In this document: piece after piece, positions 39,569 to 48,483 of the stretch
How the letters are laid out: each line of letters begins with the position of its first letter
Position numbering within the stretch: the stretch's first letter is position 1
NCBI GenBank assembly: GCA_017520185.1
Contig: JAFXGO010000029.1
Span: 62,001 to 126,000, forward strand
Length of the DNA: 64,000 nucleotides
Origin: Elusimicrobiaceae bacterium
Lineage (GTDB): Bacteria > Elusimicrobiota > Elusimicrobia > Elusimicrobiales > Elusimicrobiaceae
Reading direction: 5' to 3'
Notes under the pieces: generated by a model
Databases searched by the model: none
What the model was told of the DNA's origin: nothing
Seen by the model: the letters and a program-made list of their open reading frames with translations, nothing else
Translations under genes and position numbers: made by a program

Positions 39569-40951
39569 ATGCTAAAAAACCTTTCCATAAAAGAAGCCTT
39601 TCTCTCTACGGCTCAATTTATTCGCAAAGCACTCAAAAAATATACTTTATTTGTGCTTCATCTTTCTCCACATCAAAATATGTTGCAAGGAATTTTGATG
39701 TACATGATACTTGGGTGGGTGGTATTGTGTTTGCCTTTTATGGATAAAGGCGGCGTAAGCATGATAGATAATTTATTTACGGCAGCGGCGGCGGCTTCTA
39801 CTTCAGGACTGACAACCGTTAATTTTGCCGAATCTTATACTTTCCTTGGCAAATTGGTAGTGCTTATTATTATCCAAACGGCTGGTATTGGATATATGAC
39901 GATATCATCTTTTCTCTATTTATCTTTTTCTCATCGCCTTCGCCACAGACATACCGAAGTGTTAAATACTGAGTTTGCCCTCCCGCGTACGGTACGCTTG
40001 CAAGACTTTTTAAGAGCCGTTATTATCTTTACTTTTGTGGCGGAAATGATTGGTGCAGGATTTTTATACAATTATTTTATCCGACATAATTACACTGCCT
40101 TTGATGCTACGTGGTATGCTGTTTTTCATAGTGTATCTGCCTTTTGTACGGCTGGATTTAGCCTATTTCCGGATAGTTTAATGTCTTTTGCAGATAGCAA
40201 AACGATTAATATCGTCATATCCCTTTTATCTTTGGCAGGAGCTATGGGTTTTATCGTTGTGACGGATATTTTCAACCGTATTGTGGGAAGAACAAGAGCC
40301 ATCTCTTACACCACCAAAATTATTGTTTTCTCTACTTTGATGGCCTTGCTTTTATGTTCTTTCTTCATTTTACTCACTAATCCGAATTTGGCCCCCAGCG
40401 CCGTTTTGTTTCAGGCAATTGCAGCTATGACAACCGCCGGATTTAATACGATTCCCATTTCCTCTTTGGCAATATCTTCTTATCTGGTGATTATGGCACT
40501 AATGTCTATCGGTGGTTCTCCGTCCGGTACCGGCGGCGGCTTGAAAACAACCACCGTCACTTGTTTGGTGGCCACCGTCTCCAGCCATTTATTTGGCAGA
40601 AAACATATCACTTTTTTAGGAAGACAAATTCCATTACATCGCTTATATATAGCAAACTCTACTTTTATCTTCTATATATTTATGTTATTTGTCACCATGT
40701 TCTTACTTACATGGGTAGAAGATTTGCCTTTTTTGGACCTCTTGTTTGAGGCGATTGCTGCTTTAAGTACTGCCGGCATTAGTTTAGGAACCACTGCCAA
40801 GTTGAGTTTCTTGGGTAAATTGATTATTATTGCCACAATGATTATTGGGCGCGTAGGAGTTATCACCTTTGGTATGGCTTTACTCAAACGAGATGAAGAC
40901 GAACTTGAGGAAGAAGAAGAACATCTGAAAAGAGAGGATTTGGCGGTTTAG
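39569..40951 (+). CDS. TrkH/KtrB-type potassium transporter
   Basis: This 460-residue protein has about ten membrane segments and four selectivity-loop repeats: TSGLTTVNF near residue 78, CTAGFS near 195, TAGFNT near 291 and STAGIS near 402, plus GGSPSGTGGGLKTTT near 315. It imports K+ with a cytoplasmic regulatory subunit (TrkA/KtrA), which is not present here. The C-terminus is acidic. TACAAT ends 8 bases before the ATG. rimO starts 14 bases after its stop. Confidence 0.9.
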   Translation: MLKNLSIKEAFLSTAQFIRKALKKYTLFVLHLSPHQNMLQGILMYMILGWVVLCLPFMDKGGVSMIDNLFTAAAAASTSGLTTVNFAESYTFLGKLVVLIIIQTAGIGYMTISSFLYLSFSHRLRHRHTEVLNTEFALPRTVRLQDFLRAVIIFTFVAEMIGAGFLYNYFIRHNYTAFDATWYAVFHSVSAFCTAGFSLFPDSLMSFADSKTINIVISLLSLAGAMGFIVVTDIFNRIVGRTRAISYTTKIIVFSTLMALLLCSFFILLTNPNLAPSAVLFQAIAAMTTAGFNTIPISSLAISSYLVIMALMSIGGSPSGTGGGLKTTTVTCLVATVSSHLFGRKHITFLGRQIPLHRLYIANSTFIFYIFMLFVTMFLLTWVEDLPFLDLLFEAIAALSTAGISLGTTAKLSFLGKLIIIATMIIGRVGVITFGMALLKRDEDELEEEEEHLKREDLAV

Positions 40952-40965
40952 CCACTTTAAAGATT

Positions 40966-42252
40966 ATGAAATTTTCCGTCATCAGTTTAGGTTGCCCCAA
41001 AAACCTAACCAATACCGAAGAATTTTCTGCCCGTTTGCTGGGCAAAGGGCATGAACTTATGCTAGATCCGCAAGGGGCGGATATACTCATCATTAATACG
41101 TGCGGATTTATTGCTTCCGCCGTTAAAGAAGCAGAAGACACCATCTGCTATGCTTTGGAACTAAAAAGGACAGGACAAGTAAAAAAAGTGGCCGTCACCG
41201 GTTGCATGGTAGAGAGATATAAAGATAAAATTTTGGCTGATTTTCCGCAACTGGATTTAATTTTTTCCATTGGGAAACAAGAACAAGTGGAAAGAATACT
41301 CAACAAAACAGGTTTTATAAGCAGTCCTCTGCCCAAACAACTCTATCTTCCCAAGTATAAAATGAGCCTTACCGCACCGCATACGGCATATTTAAAAGTA
41401 GCCGACGGTTGCAATAACCGTTGCGCGTACTGTACTATTCCTTTTTTGCGTGGCCCTTATCGCTCCAAACCGATGGAAGATATCGTTAGAGAGGCGGCTC
41501 TCATGGCTGAAAACGGGGTAAAAGAGATTTCTTTAATTGCACAGGACACCACCTCTTACGGACAAGATTTGTATGGTCAGCCACAACTGGTCAAACTACT
41601 TAAAAAACTTCTAGAAAACCGCCAAATCAAACGTTTACGCATTATGTACGGTTATCCGCACCGTGTCACGGAGGAATTGGCTGAGTTAATGGCCTCTACG
41701 CCGCGCATTTTCCATTACATAGATATTCCGTTGCAGCACATCGCAGACCCTGTTTTAAAACGTATGAATCGTCATTGTGACGGGTCTCAAATCAGACGTA
41801 CGCTGGACATGCTTAAAAAGAAGGTGAAAGACATTTCATTACGCACGAATTTCATCGTCGGCTTTCCGGGAGAAACAGAAGCGGATTTTAAAGAATTGCA
41901 ACAATTTGTACAAGACTATGAATTTGATAATATGGGTGTGTTTGAATATTTCCGCGAAAAAGGAACCGCTGCTCATGATTTAGACTTGCAAATTGAACAA
42001 ACACTTAAACAAGAACGCCGCTTACGCCTAGAGCAAACGCAAAGCCGAGTCATTGATCGTATAAATAAAAAAATTAAAGCAAGTATAGTAGAGGCTATTG
42101 CAGACGGGCCCACCTTTGGCCGCACGTATAAAGATGCTCCAGATATTGACGGACAAGTGACATTTACCACCCCCGTTAAGACTGGACATATTTTTAAGGC
42201 TAAAATTGTCAAAGCCGAAGGATACAAACGCACATTAGAACCGATTAAATAA
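40966..42252 (+). CDS. rimO: ribosomal protein S12 methylthiotransferase
   Basis: This 428-residue radical SAM protein has the MiaB/RimO order. The N-terminal UPF0004 domain has LGCPKNLTNTE, INTCGF and a third Cys (GCMVER). The radical SAM domain has CNNRCAYC near residue 148, and the C-terminal TRAM domain begins near 362. RimO thiomethylates an Asp of S12 in the ribosome. It shares an operon with the K+ transporter. Confidence 0.94.
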   Translation: MKFSVISLGCPKNLTNTEEFSARLLGKGHELMLDPQGADILIINTCGFIASAVKEAEDTICYALELKRTGQVKKVAVTGCMVERYKDKILADFPQLDLIFSIGKQEQVERILNKTGFISSPLPKQLYLPKYKMSLTAPHTAYLKVADGCNNRCAYCTIPFLRGPYRSKPMEDIVREAALMAENGVKEISLIAQDTTSYGQDLYGQPQLVKLLKKLLENRQIKRLRIMYGYPHRVTEELAELMASTPRIFHYIDIPLQHIADPVLKRMNRHCDGSQIRRTLDMLKKKVKDISLRTNFIVGFPGETEADFKELQQFVQDYEFDNMGVFEYFREKGTAAHDLDLQIEQTLKQERRLRLEQTQSRVIDRINKKIKASIVEAIADGPTFGRTYKDAPDIDGQVTFTTPVKTGHIFKAKIVKAEGYKRTLEPIK

Positions 42253-42254
42253 AA

Positions 42255-42284
42255 TAAAAGACTCGGGATTTACCCGAGTTTTTT
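42255..42284. terminator. terminator between rimO and the PLD gene
   Basis: The stem ACTCGGG/CCCGAGT with T5 after it lies between convergent genes and can serve both. Confidence 0.8.
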
Positions 42285-42285
42285 A

Positions 42286-44313
42286 TTAAAGTTGATTGGT
42301 CAATGCCCCAACGATAAAAGAGTTCCAACCCACTTTTCGTTCTTCCGTCATTTCTTCGGAATTGGCAAAATCCTTTTCAAATAAACGCTCCTCTAATTCT
42401 TTGACAAAGACAGGATCAGAAATACCCAAACTCATTTCCTGATTAATAAATAGGCTCATTTTGTCAAAATTAGCCGATCCTACTACCGCCCAACCATCAT
42501 AAATAGCTGCTTTTACATGACTCATGGCTTTGTAAAAATATACTCGCACTCCATTGCGCCAAAGTTTATTGGCCATAATTTGATTATTGCTATGCATAAT
42601 CGTCACGTCATTTTCACTGGGTAAAATGACGCGCACATCTACCCCACGCCCGCGTGCCTTGATGATTTCCCCCACAATGCGATCATCAGAAAAATAAGCA
42701 TTTTGAATATAAATACGTTTTTTGGCTCGTTTAATGGCTTCCAACTGTGCCGAAAAGATTTCTGCTTGAGTAGGTTTAGTATAAAGCAGGCGCACATCAA
42801 TCATATCCGGAGTTTCTTTGTTTACAGAACGGTATTTTTTGCTAAAAAGTTGGCGGTAAATAGCGGCAAAGTCTCCCCCCCAACCATTAAAAGACCATGC
42901 TTCATAAAAATTTTTGACCAGCTGCCCCACCACCGGTCCGCGCAATGCAACCATCATATCATGCCATGTATAGCGATACTCCTCCCCAATATTCATACCT
43001 CCTGTATAGGCTAACTCTCGGTCTATCAGATATACTTTGGTGTGGTCAAAGGTGGCCCATGTATTTAAATGGGTTCGTGCTTTGGCATGCGAATCTTTAC
43101 GCAAATATTTTTTTATGCTTTTAGGCATAACAAAATCTTCTTTATATGCCAACTCCGGTTGACGGGTAGAATTGACAATATTGTTTAACTCATCGGTTAA
43201 TACACGCACGTCTATTCCATCGGCAGAGCGAGCCTTCAGCATATCGGCAATTTTGATGCCATAGGGATCTGTACCAAAAATATACACTCTAGTAAAAATG
43301 GAATGTTGGGCTTGTTGGGCAGCTAACATAAAATGCGGAAAAAATTCTTCTCCGTCAATTAAGAGTTCCACTGAGGCTTTATAATTTTGTTTGCTGATAT
43401 TTTTATCCAACCATTGATTAAAGTCTTGAAGGTCCATCTCTTGGTCATCAACAGACAAAGCGGGAACTTCCTCTAAATCTTTGTATCTGGGCGGGAAAGC
43501 CGTATAAATACTAGAAACCGTCAAAGAACCCAACCTTGTGGCCGAAGTGACAGGTGATTTGATAATTCCTAAAAAATGACTTTTAACAAAAAAGGACCAC
43601 AAAAAATTGGCAGAAAACCCCAAGCGGGTCATCTCTTTTTCCAGTTCGTAGTAAGCGGGCAATTGCAACGGAGTGATGATACCCTGCTCTACATCCACAT
43701 ACAAAAAAGGTGTTAAAGGGACGTTTTTTAACTTCAGCAGGAAACGAGTGTAAGCAACACCGGCATCATTGACCATCTCTTTCAATTTTTCAAAAACCAG
43801 AAGATCAAATTCTTTGGATTGCACTTTTCCTATAACTTGAATATTAGACGGAGAATGGCTCAAATCTACCAAATCTAATTTACCGCTTAAATCCCTGTAC
43901 AAGAGTGTTTCAAAATTTTCAATAAAAACCACTTTTCCTTCTTGCGCATTTTGTGGAGCAATGGAAATCAGCACTTCCTTTAACACTTCTGTCCACTCCT
44001 GTCCAACCACCACCACTTCCTGCTCATTTTTGTGATCTGCAAGGTCAAAAAATCTCTTAGGTTCCATTAAAGCATACGGATTTCCCTTCTCCATATCGGG
44101 TTTAGCAGAAGCAACAAAATAAAATTTTTCTCCTTCATAATTATAAAGCAGATAAAGTTTTTCCTTCCACAAAGATACTTTGGCAGGAGATAAAGAATGT
44201 TCTTCAATGGAAGAAAACACCTGATATTTTTGGGATTGTGTAGAAGCACAAGCACTGAGCAAACAAGAGGCCAAAACGGCATAAAAAATATAAAGAAAAG
44301 AAAATTTTTTCAT
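42286..44313 (-). CDS. phospholipase D-family lipoprotein (cardiolipin synthase-like)
   Basis: This 675-residue protein has a lipoprotein signal (VLASCLLSACAS; lipobox LSAC, Cys 22). Two HKD motifs occur: FDHTKVYLIDRELAYTGGMN near residue 420 and HVKAAIYDGWAVVGSANFD near 597. That is the PLD/cardiolipin synthase pattern of membrane phospholipid transfer. Residues 25-260 are an extra N-terminal domain of unknown function. The protein would sit in the envelope facing the periplasm. TACAAT ends 6 bases before the ATG (leaderless type). Confidence 0.85.
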   Translation of the reverse strand: MKKFSFLYIFYAVLASCLLSACASTQSQKYQVFSSIEEHSLSPAKVSLWKEKLYLLYNYEGEKFYFVASAKPDMEKGNPYALMEPKRFFDLADHKNEQEVVVVGQEWTEVLKEVLISIAPQNAQEGKVVFIENFETLLYRDLSGKLDLVDLSHSPSNIQVIGKVQSKEFDLLVFEKLKEMVNDAGVAYTRFLLKLKNVPLTPFLYVDVEQGIITPLQLPAYYELEKEMTRLGFSANFLWSFFVKSHFLGIIKSPVTSATRLGSLTVSSIYTAFPPRYKDLEEVPALSVDDQEMDLQDFNQWLDKNISKQNYKASVELLIDGEEFFPHFMLAAQQAQHSIFTRVYIFGTDPYGIKIADMLKARSADGIDVRVLTDELNNIVNSTRQPELAYKEDFVMPKSIKKYLRKDSHAKARTHLNTWATFDHTKVYLIDRELAYTGGMNIGEEYRYTWHDMMVALRGPVVGQLVKNFYEAWSFNGWGGDFAAIYRQLFSKKYRSVNKETPDMIDVRLLYTKPTQAEIFSAQLEAIKRAKKRIYIQNAYFSDDRIVGEIIKARGRGVDVRVILPSENDVTIMHSNNQIMANKLWRNGVRVYFYKAMSHVKAAIYDGWAVVGSANFDKMSLFINQEMSLGISDPVFVKELEERLFEKDFANSEEMTEERKVGWNSFIVGALTNQL

Positions 44314-44434
44314 ATATCTATTGTATCAAAAACCAGCATCGTTAAAATTTTCTGTTGAAAATTTAATTAAAATAGATATACTAATAATGAGTTGTATCTT
44401 TTTCCGTCGTTATTTAATCTATAAGGAGCCGTCA

Positions 44435-44818
44435 ATGAAAATCACCTTTGAAGGAAATAAAAAGGTACGGGTGCGTGTCAAAAATTTTGATGTATGGACA
44501 GATCAACCCAAAGAACAAGGCGGTGATGCCTCCGCCCCTACTCCGATTGACCTGTTTTTAGCATCATTGGGCAGTTGTTGCGGAGTGTTTGTTTTAAACT
44601 TCTTAAAACAACATGATTTGCCGGAAAATGTTTATTTAACCTTAGATCCTGTGTGGAACATCAGTGATTACGTAATTGAAAAAATAAAAGTATCTATCCA
44701 TACCCCGTCAGGATTTCCGTCAAAATACGAAAATGCCTTGATTGAAGTGGCCAAACGTTGCCTGGTGGCAAGACACGTCAAAATAGAACATGATATTTCT
44801 TTGGTAAAAGAACCTTAA
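44435..44818 (+). CDS. OsmC-family protein 3
   Basis: The start is the ATG at 44435, with AAGGAG upstream; an in-frame start at 44321 lies in promoter-like sequence. The 127-residue protein has PTPIDLFLASLGSCCGVFVL near residue 32 and KRCLVARHV near 108, so two Cys are placed as in OsmC, with CC instead of one Cys in the first motif. Hydroperoxide reduction is likely. It is the third member of the family in this window. Confidence 0.82.
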   Translation: MKITFEGNKKVRVRVKNFDVWTDQPKEQGGDASAPTPIDLFLASLGSCCGVFVLNFLKQHDLPENVYLTLDPVWNISDYVIEKIKVSIHTPSGFPSKYENALIEVAKRCLVARHVKIEHDISLVKEP

Positions 44819-44843
44819 AAAAACCCCGCTTTATGCGGGGTTT
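44817..44843. terminator. terminator of OsmC 3
   Basis: The stem AAACCCCGC/GCGGGGTTT with loop TTTAT lies between convergent genes. Confidence 0.75.
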
Positions 44844-44850
44844 TAAATTA

Positions 44851-46065
44851 TTAGAGCAATGCCTTTTTAATCGTAGTGGCTAAGCGTTTTACGCCTTCTT
44901 CTATTTGCTGTGGTGAAGAATAAGAAAAGTTTAAGCGCAAATCATTCTTTTTAGCATCACGCGGTGGGTAAAAATCTACCCCAGCCACATAAGCCACATT
45001 TTCTTGTAAAGAAAGTTTTAACATTTCTTGAGCATCAATACGCTCCGGCAAAGTGACCCAAAGGAACAATCCTCCCTCCGGTTTGGTCCACTTTACTTCT
45101 TTGGGCATATATTTTTCCAGCATTTCTAACATTAAATTTCTTTTTCGACGGTACACTTCCACCACTGTTTGAATGTGTTGCAGTAAACGTCCGCTTCTCA
45201 AATAAGCCGCTGCGGCCAATTGAATAATGGGTGTGGTGCACAAATCCATTGCCTGCTTTAAAATAACGTATTTCTGTATCACTTCAGCAGGAGCCACCAC
45301 ATAACCTAAGCGAAAGCCCGGCACAAAGACTTTTGAGAATGTAAATAAGGTAATTACATTTCCGCGTCCGCCGTCCAACTCATAAAATGTTTTCGGAGAG
45401 ACCCCTTCAAAACGCACTTGACGATAAGGAGAATCTTCCACAATTAAAGTATTGTATTTTTCGGCTAATCTTAAAATTTCTATACGACGTTCTTGCGGAA
45501 TGGTTAATCCGTTTGGATTTTGAAAATCAGGTACCAAGTAAATAAATTTACAGGCTTTTCCGGTATCTTTTAACAATTGAAGTCTTTTCTCTATAGCAGC
45601 CGGGATAACACCAAAATCGTCGCTCTCTGCTCCATATACATCGGCACCGGAGGCTTCAAAAGCCTGCAAAGCACCTAAATAAGTGGGAGAAGATGTGACA
45701 ATGCAATCGCCTCTGTTTAAAAAAATACGAGAGGTCATATCCAAGCCCTGTTGAGAAGCGGAAACTACCAAAAGTTGCTCTGCCGTAGCATCAATGTTTT
45801 CTGTCTCTTTCAACAACTTAATCAGTTCTTTCTTCAAAACGGCTTGGCCTTCTGTAGTACCGTACTGCAAGGATTCTTTGGGAGAAAGAGTCAATGCTTG
45901 CTGTATACTTTTGCTTACATCTTCTACAGGAAACAAATTAGGATCGGGTAAACCGCCGGCTAAAGAAATGACTTCCGGACGAGCAATTACCTTTAAAAGT
46001 TCGCGTATGGCAGAAGCCTTAATACTAAGAGCCGTATCTGAATATAATTTTGAGTAGTCCATCAT
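44851..46065 (-). CDS. PLP-dependent aminotransferase, class I/II fold
   Basis: This 404-residue protein has a fold-type I aminotransferase layout: ISLAGGLPDPNLFP near residue 35, DFQNPNGLTIP (PNG) near 186 and the PLP lysine in FTFSKVFVPGFRLG near 247. It resembles the LysN/2-aminoadipate and aromatic aminotransferase group. AAGGAG precedes two possible ATG codons (46065, 46062). It lies 31 bases after nadC in the same direction. The substrate is not certain. Confidence 0.85.
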   Translation of the reverse strand: MMDYSKLYSDTALSIKASAIRELLKVIARPEVISLAGGLPDPNLFPVEDVSKSIQQALTLSPKESLQYGTTEGQAVLKKELIKLLKETENIDATAEQLLVVSASQQGLDMTSRIFLNRGDCIVTSSPTYLGALQAFEASGADVYGAESDDFGVIPAAIEKRLQLLKDTGKACKFIYLVPDFQNPNGLTIPQERRIEILRLAEKYNTLIVEDSPYRQVRFEGVSPKTFYELDGGRGNVITLFTFSKVFVPGFRLGYVVAPAEVIQKYVILKQAMDLCTTPIIQLAAAAYLRSGRLLQHIQTVVEVYRRKRNLMLEMLEKYMPKEVKWTKPEGGLFLWVTLPERIDAQEMLKLSLQENVAYVAGVDFYPPRDAKKNDLRLNFSYSSPQQIEEGVKRLATTIKKALL

Positions 46066-46096
46066 TTACTCCTTTTTCATCTGCTGAAATAACGAG

Positions 46097-46930
46097 TTAT
46101 TTAATATACTCGGTAATTTTAAGACTTAAATCTTTACTGGGTACGGAGTGGGTTAAAGCTCCGCTAGAAATAACATCTGGCTTGGCCTGACAATAAGCGG
46201 CCAAGTTTTCCTTATTAATTCCGCCGGAAATCTCCACCAAAGCGCGCCCGGCAATCCATTTTACCGCTTCTGCTGCCTGAGCAGGGGTCATATTGTCAAG
46301 CATAATAATATCAGCACCGGCTTCTAAAGCCTCATTGATTTGCGCCATATTAGTCACTTCTACTTCCACTTTAGGAGTATGTCCGATGGATTCTTTGATA
46401 CGTTTAACAGCAGCGGTAATAGAGCCTGCCGCTGCGATATGATTATCCTTAATCATTACACTGTCGGCCAAAGACATACGATGGTTGCGCGCGCCACCGC
46501 AACGAACGGCATATTTATCCAACTTGCGCATGCCCGGCTGGCTTTTGCGTGTATCCACCATCATCACTCCGTAAGGCTTAGTAATTTCGGCATATTCGCG
46601 GCTGGCAGTAGCAATACCGCTCATACGTTGCATGAAATTTAATGCAGTCCGCTCCCCCTTTAAAATACTTAAAGTCGGTCCTTCCAATTCTAAAACTTTT
46701 TCACCTTTTTTAACAAAATCTCCATCTTTTTTTAAGGGAGTAAAAACGACATTTTCATCGACATACCAAAAAGTCTGACGGGCTATATCCATACCGCACA
46801 ACACCAAATCTTCTTTAGCCACAATAACGGCACGAGCGCTATCTTGCTCCGTAAAAATATTATCAGAGGTAATATCCCCCAGTCCCAAATCTTCTTCAAT
46901 GGCCAATTGTATAATTTTTTCAATAATCAT
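46097..46930 (-). CDS. nadC: nicotinate-nucleotide pyrophosphorylase (carboxylating)
   Basis: This 277-residue protein has the quinolinate phosphoribosyltransferase signature: EEDLGLGDITSDNIF near residue 13, GERTALNFMQRMSGIAT near 91, DTRKSQPGMRKLDKYAVRCGGARNHR near 126 and DIIMLDNMTP near 214. It converts quinolinate to nicotinate mononucleotide in NAD synthesis. It overlaps nadA by 4 bases (ATGA). Confidence 0.94.
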   Translation of the reverse strand: MIIEKIIQLAIEEDLGLGDITSDNIFTEQDSARAVIVAKEDLVLCGMDIARQTFWYVDENVVFTPLKKDGDFVKKGEKVLELEGPTLSILKGERTALNFMQRMSGIATASREYAEITKPYGVMMVDTRKSQPGMRKLDKYAVRCGGARNHRMSLADSVMIKDNHIAAAGSITAAVKRIKESIGHTPKVEVEVTNMAQINEALEAGADIIMLDNMTPAQAAEAVKWIAGRALVEISGGINKENLAAYCQAKPDVISSGALTHSVPSKDLSLKITEYIK

Positions 46931-47973
46931 TTGCTTAACTCAAACATTTTTTGTAAAGATTTTTGTGCACGGGCTATCACGTCACTCGATAGAGAAACTA
47001 TTTGCTCCGGCTGAGGCTCTAACAAAGCCTGAAAAGTATTTTCCAACGTGTTTTGCTTCATATATTGGCACGTACCGAACGGCCAAACAAATTGCTTATC
47101 TGTAAAGGCGGCTTCCAAACGATTCACCAACCCTTGCTCCGTCAACATGCCAAAAATCTTGGCAGGGCTTTTGCTTACGTAGTCTTGCATCGCTTTGGTG
47201 CTGCCCACATAGTCGCACGCGGCACAAACTTGCGGCTGACACTCAGGGTGACAAATAACCACAATATCAGGATATTGCGCACGTAATTTTTGCACGTCTT
47301 CTACGCTATAGCGATCATGCACGCAGCAACTTCCGCCTGCGGCAATAATTTTTTTAGGATTTCCGCGTCGTTTCAACTCTTGCTCTATGTTTTGAGCCAT
47401 TAACAAATCCGGCACGAAAATCAATTCTTTTTGGGGCAATCTTTCCGCAATATCAAAGACATTGCCGGAGGTGACACAAACATCACATTCTGCTTTTACC
47501 TCTGCAGTACTATTAACGTAGCAGAGTACCGCAACATCAGGATATTCTCTTTTTAGTCGGCGCACTTCTTCAGCAGTAATAGCATCGGCCAAACTACAGC
47601 CAGCTTTTCCCGCCGGAATAATAACGTGCTTACAAGGATTTAAAATTTTAGCCGTTTCTGCCATAAACCAAACACCGGCGAAAATAATTTTTTCTTCGCG
47701 CACTTCTTTTGCTTTCAAACTTAATGCATAAGAGTCTCCGCTAAAATCAGCCACACCCAACACTAATTCCGGCACTGTATAAGAGTGGGCTAAAATAACG
47801 GCATTTTGCTCTTTTTTAATTTGGTTAATGGAAAGGGTGTAAGGAGCAATTTGAAGACAGTCGGCATAGGTCCATTTTCGCCCTTCTAAATGCGAAACAG
47901 AACCCAAAAGCCCATAGAGTCTATGGGCTTCTTGTGTTAAAAGTTCTTCTTTGTTTGGAAGTTCAAAAGACAT
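46927..47973 (-). CDS. nadA: quinolinate synthase A
   Basis: This 348-residue protein shows the NadA pattern, including VILAHSYTVPELVLGVADFSGDSYALS near residue 60 and three candidate 4Fe-4S Cys sites in KAGCSLAD, CHPECQP and FGTCQYM. It condenses iminoaspartate with dihydroxyacetone phosphate. I start it at the ATG at 47973, one base after the lipoprotein stop; an ATG at 47994 is possible. No nadB lies nearby, so the iminoaspartate source is not visible. Confidence 0.93.
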   Translation of the reverse strand: MSFELPNKEELLTQEAHRLYGLLGSVSHLEGRKWTYADCLQIAPYTLSINQIKKEQNAVILAHSYTVPELVLGVADFSGDSYALSLKAKEVREEKIIFAGVWFMAETAKILNPCKHVIIPAGKAGCSLADAITAEEVRRLKREYPDVAVLCYVNSTAEVKAECDVCVTSGNVFDIAERLPQKELIFVPDLLMAQNIEQELKRRGNPKKIIAAGGSCCVHDRYSVEDVQKLRAQYPDIVVICHPECQPQVCAACDYVGSTKAMQDYVSKSPAKIFGMLTEQGLVNRLEAAFTDKQFVWPFGTCQYMKQNTLENTFQALLEPQPEQIVSLSSDVIARAQKSLQKMFELSK

Positions 47974-47974
47974 C

Positions 47975-48328
47975 TTATAAATCAGCCTCTTCATCCGGCA
48001 AGGCTTCCTGGTCCGTCACCGGAGCAGTGACATCAGCTGAAAGCTGATTTCCTTCTCCGTCTACTACTGTCTTTTTAACAGACATCGTGCGGTTGGGTCT
48101 TTGATTTTTTTGATGTGTAGTACTTTGAATATAAGAAACGCCACTGACCTGTTCTTCATAAGCGCTGACGCGTTCATAACTATCATTAGGCACGATAAGG
48201 TTATCAAATTCTTGGTCTACAATCTGATACTTGGCATACTGGTCGGACAATCCTTCAGATTGGGTCGAGGTGGTGGAACAACCCACCGCAAAAGCACCTA
48301 TTACTGCCAAAAGAAAAATTTTTTTCAT
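47975..48328 (-). CDS. small lipoprotein of unknown function
   Basis: This 117-residue protein has a lipobox AFAVGC (Cys 17) after a short hydrophobic signal, so it would be lipid-anchored. The rest is polar and acidic, with ANTIPARALLEL-like charged stretches but no known domain. AAGGAGAG precedes the ATG. It ends one base before the nadA ATG, so it may head an operon with nadA-nadC. Confidence 0.7.
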   Translation of the reverse strand: MKKIFLLAVIGAFAVGCSTTSTQSEGLSDQYAKYQIVDQEFDNLIVPNDSYERVSAYEEQVSGVSYIQSTTHQKNQRPNRTMSVKKTVVDGEGNQLSADVTAPVTDQEALPDEEADL

Positions 48329-48483
48329 AAGAATCTCTCCTTAATTGCTACAACATATCATTGCTAAATACATTGTATAAATTATTTTCCCCTCCATGTT
48401 AATATTTTTTACAAGCAAGGCTAAGGTTTTTGTAAAATAGAATATATCTTTCCTAATTTTTCATTATTAAGCTGGAGTTCTAT

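Noticed and set aside
44321-44434. 38-codon N-terminal extension of OsmC 3
   Set aside because: The extension lies in promoter-like AT-rich sequence, and AAGGAG fits the ATG at 44435.
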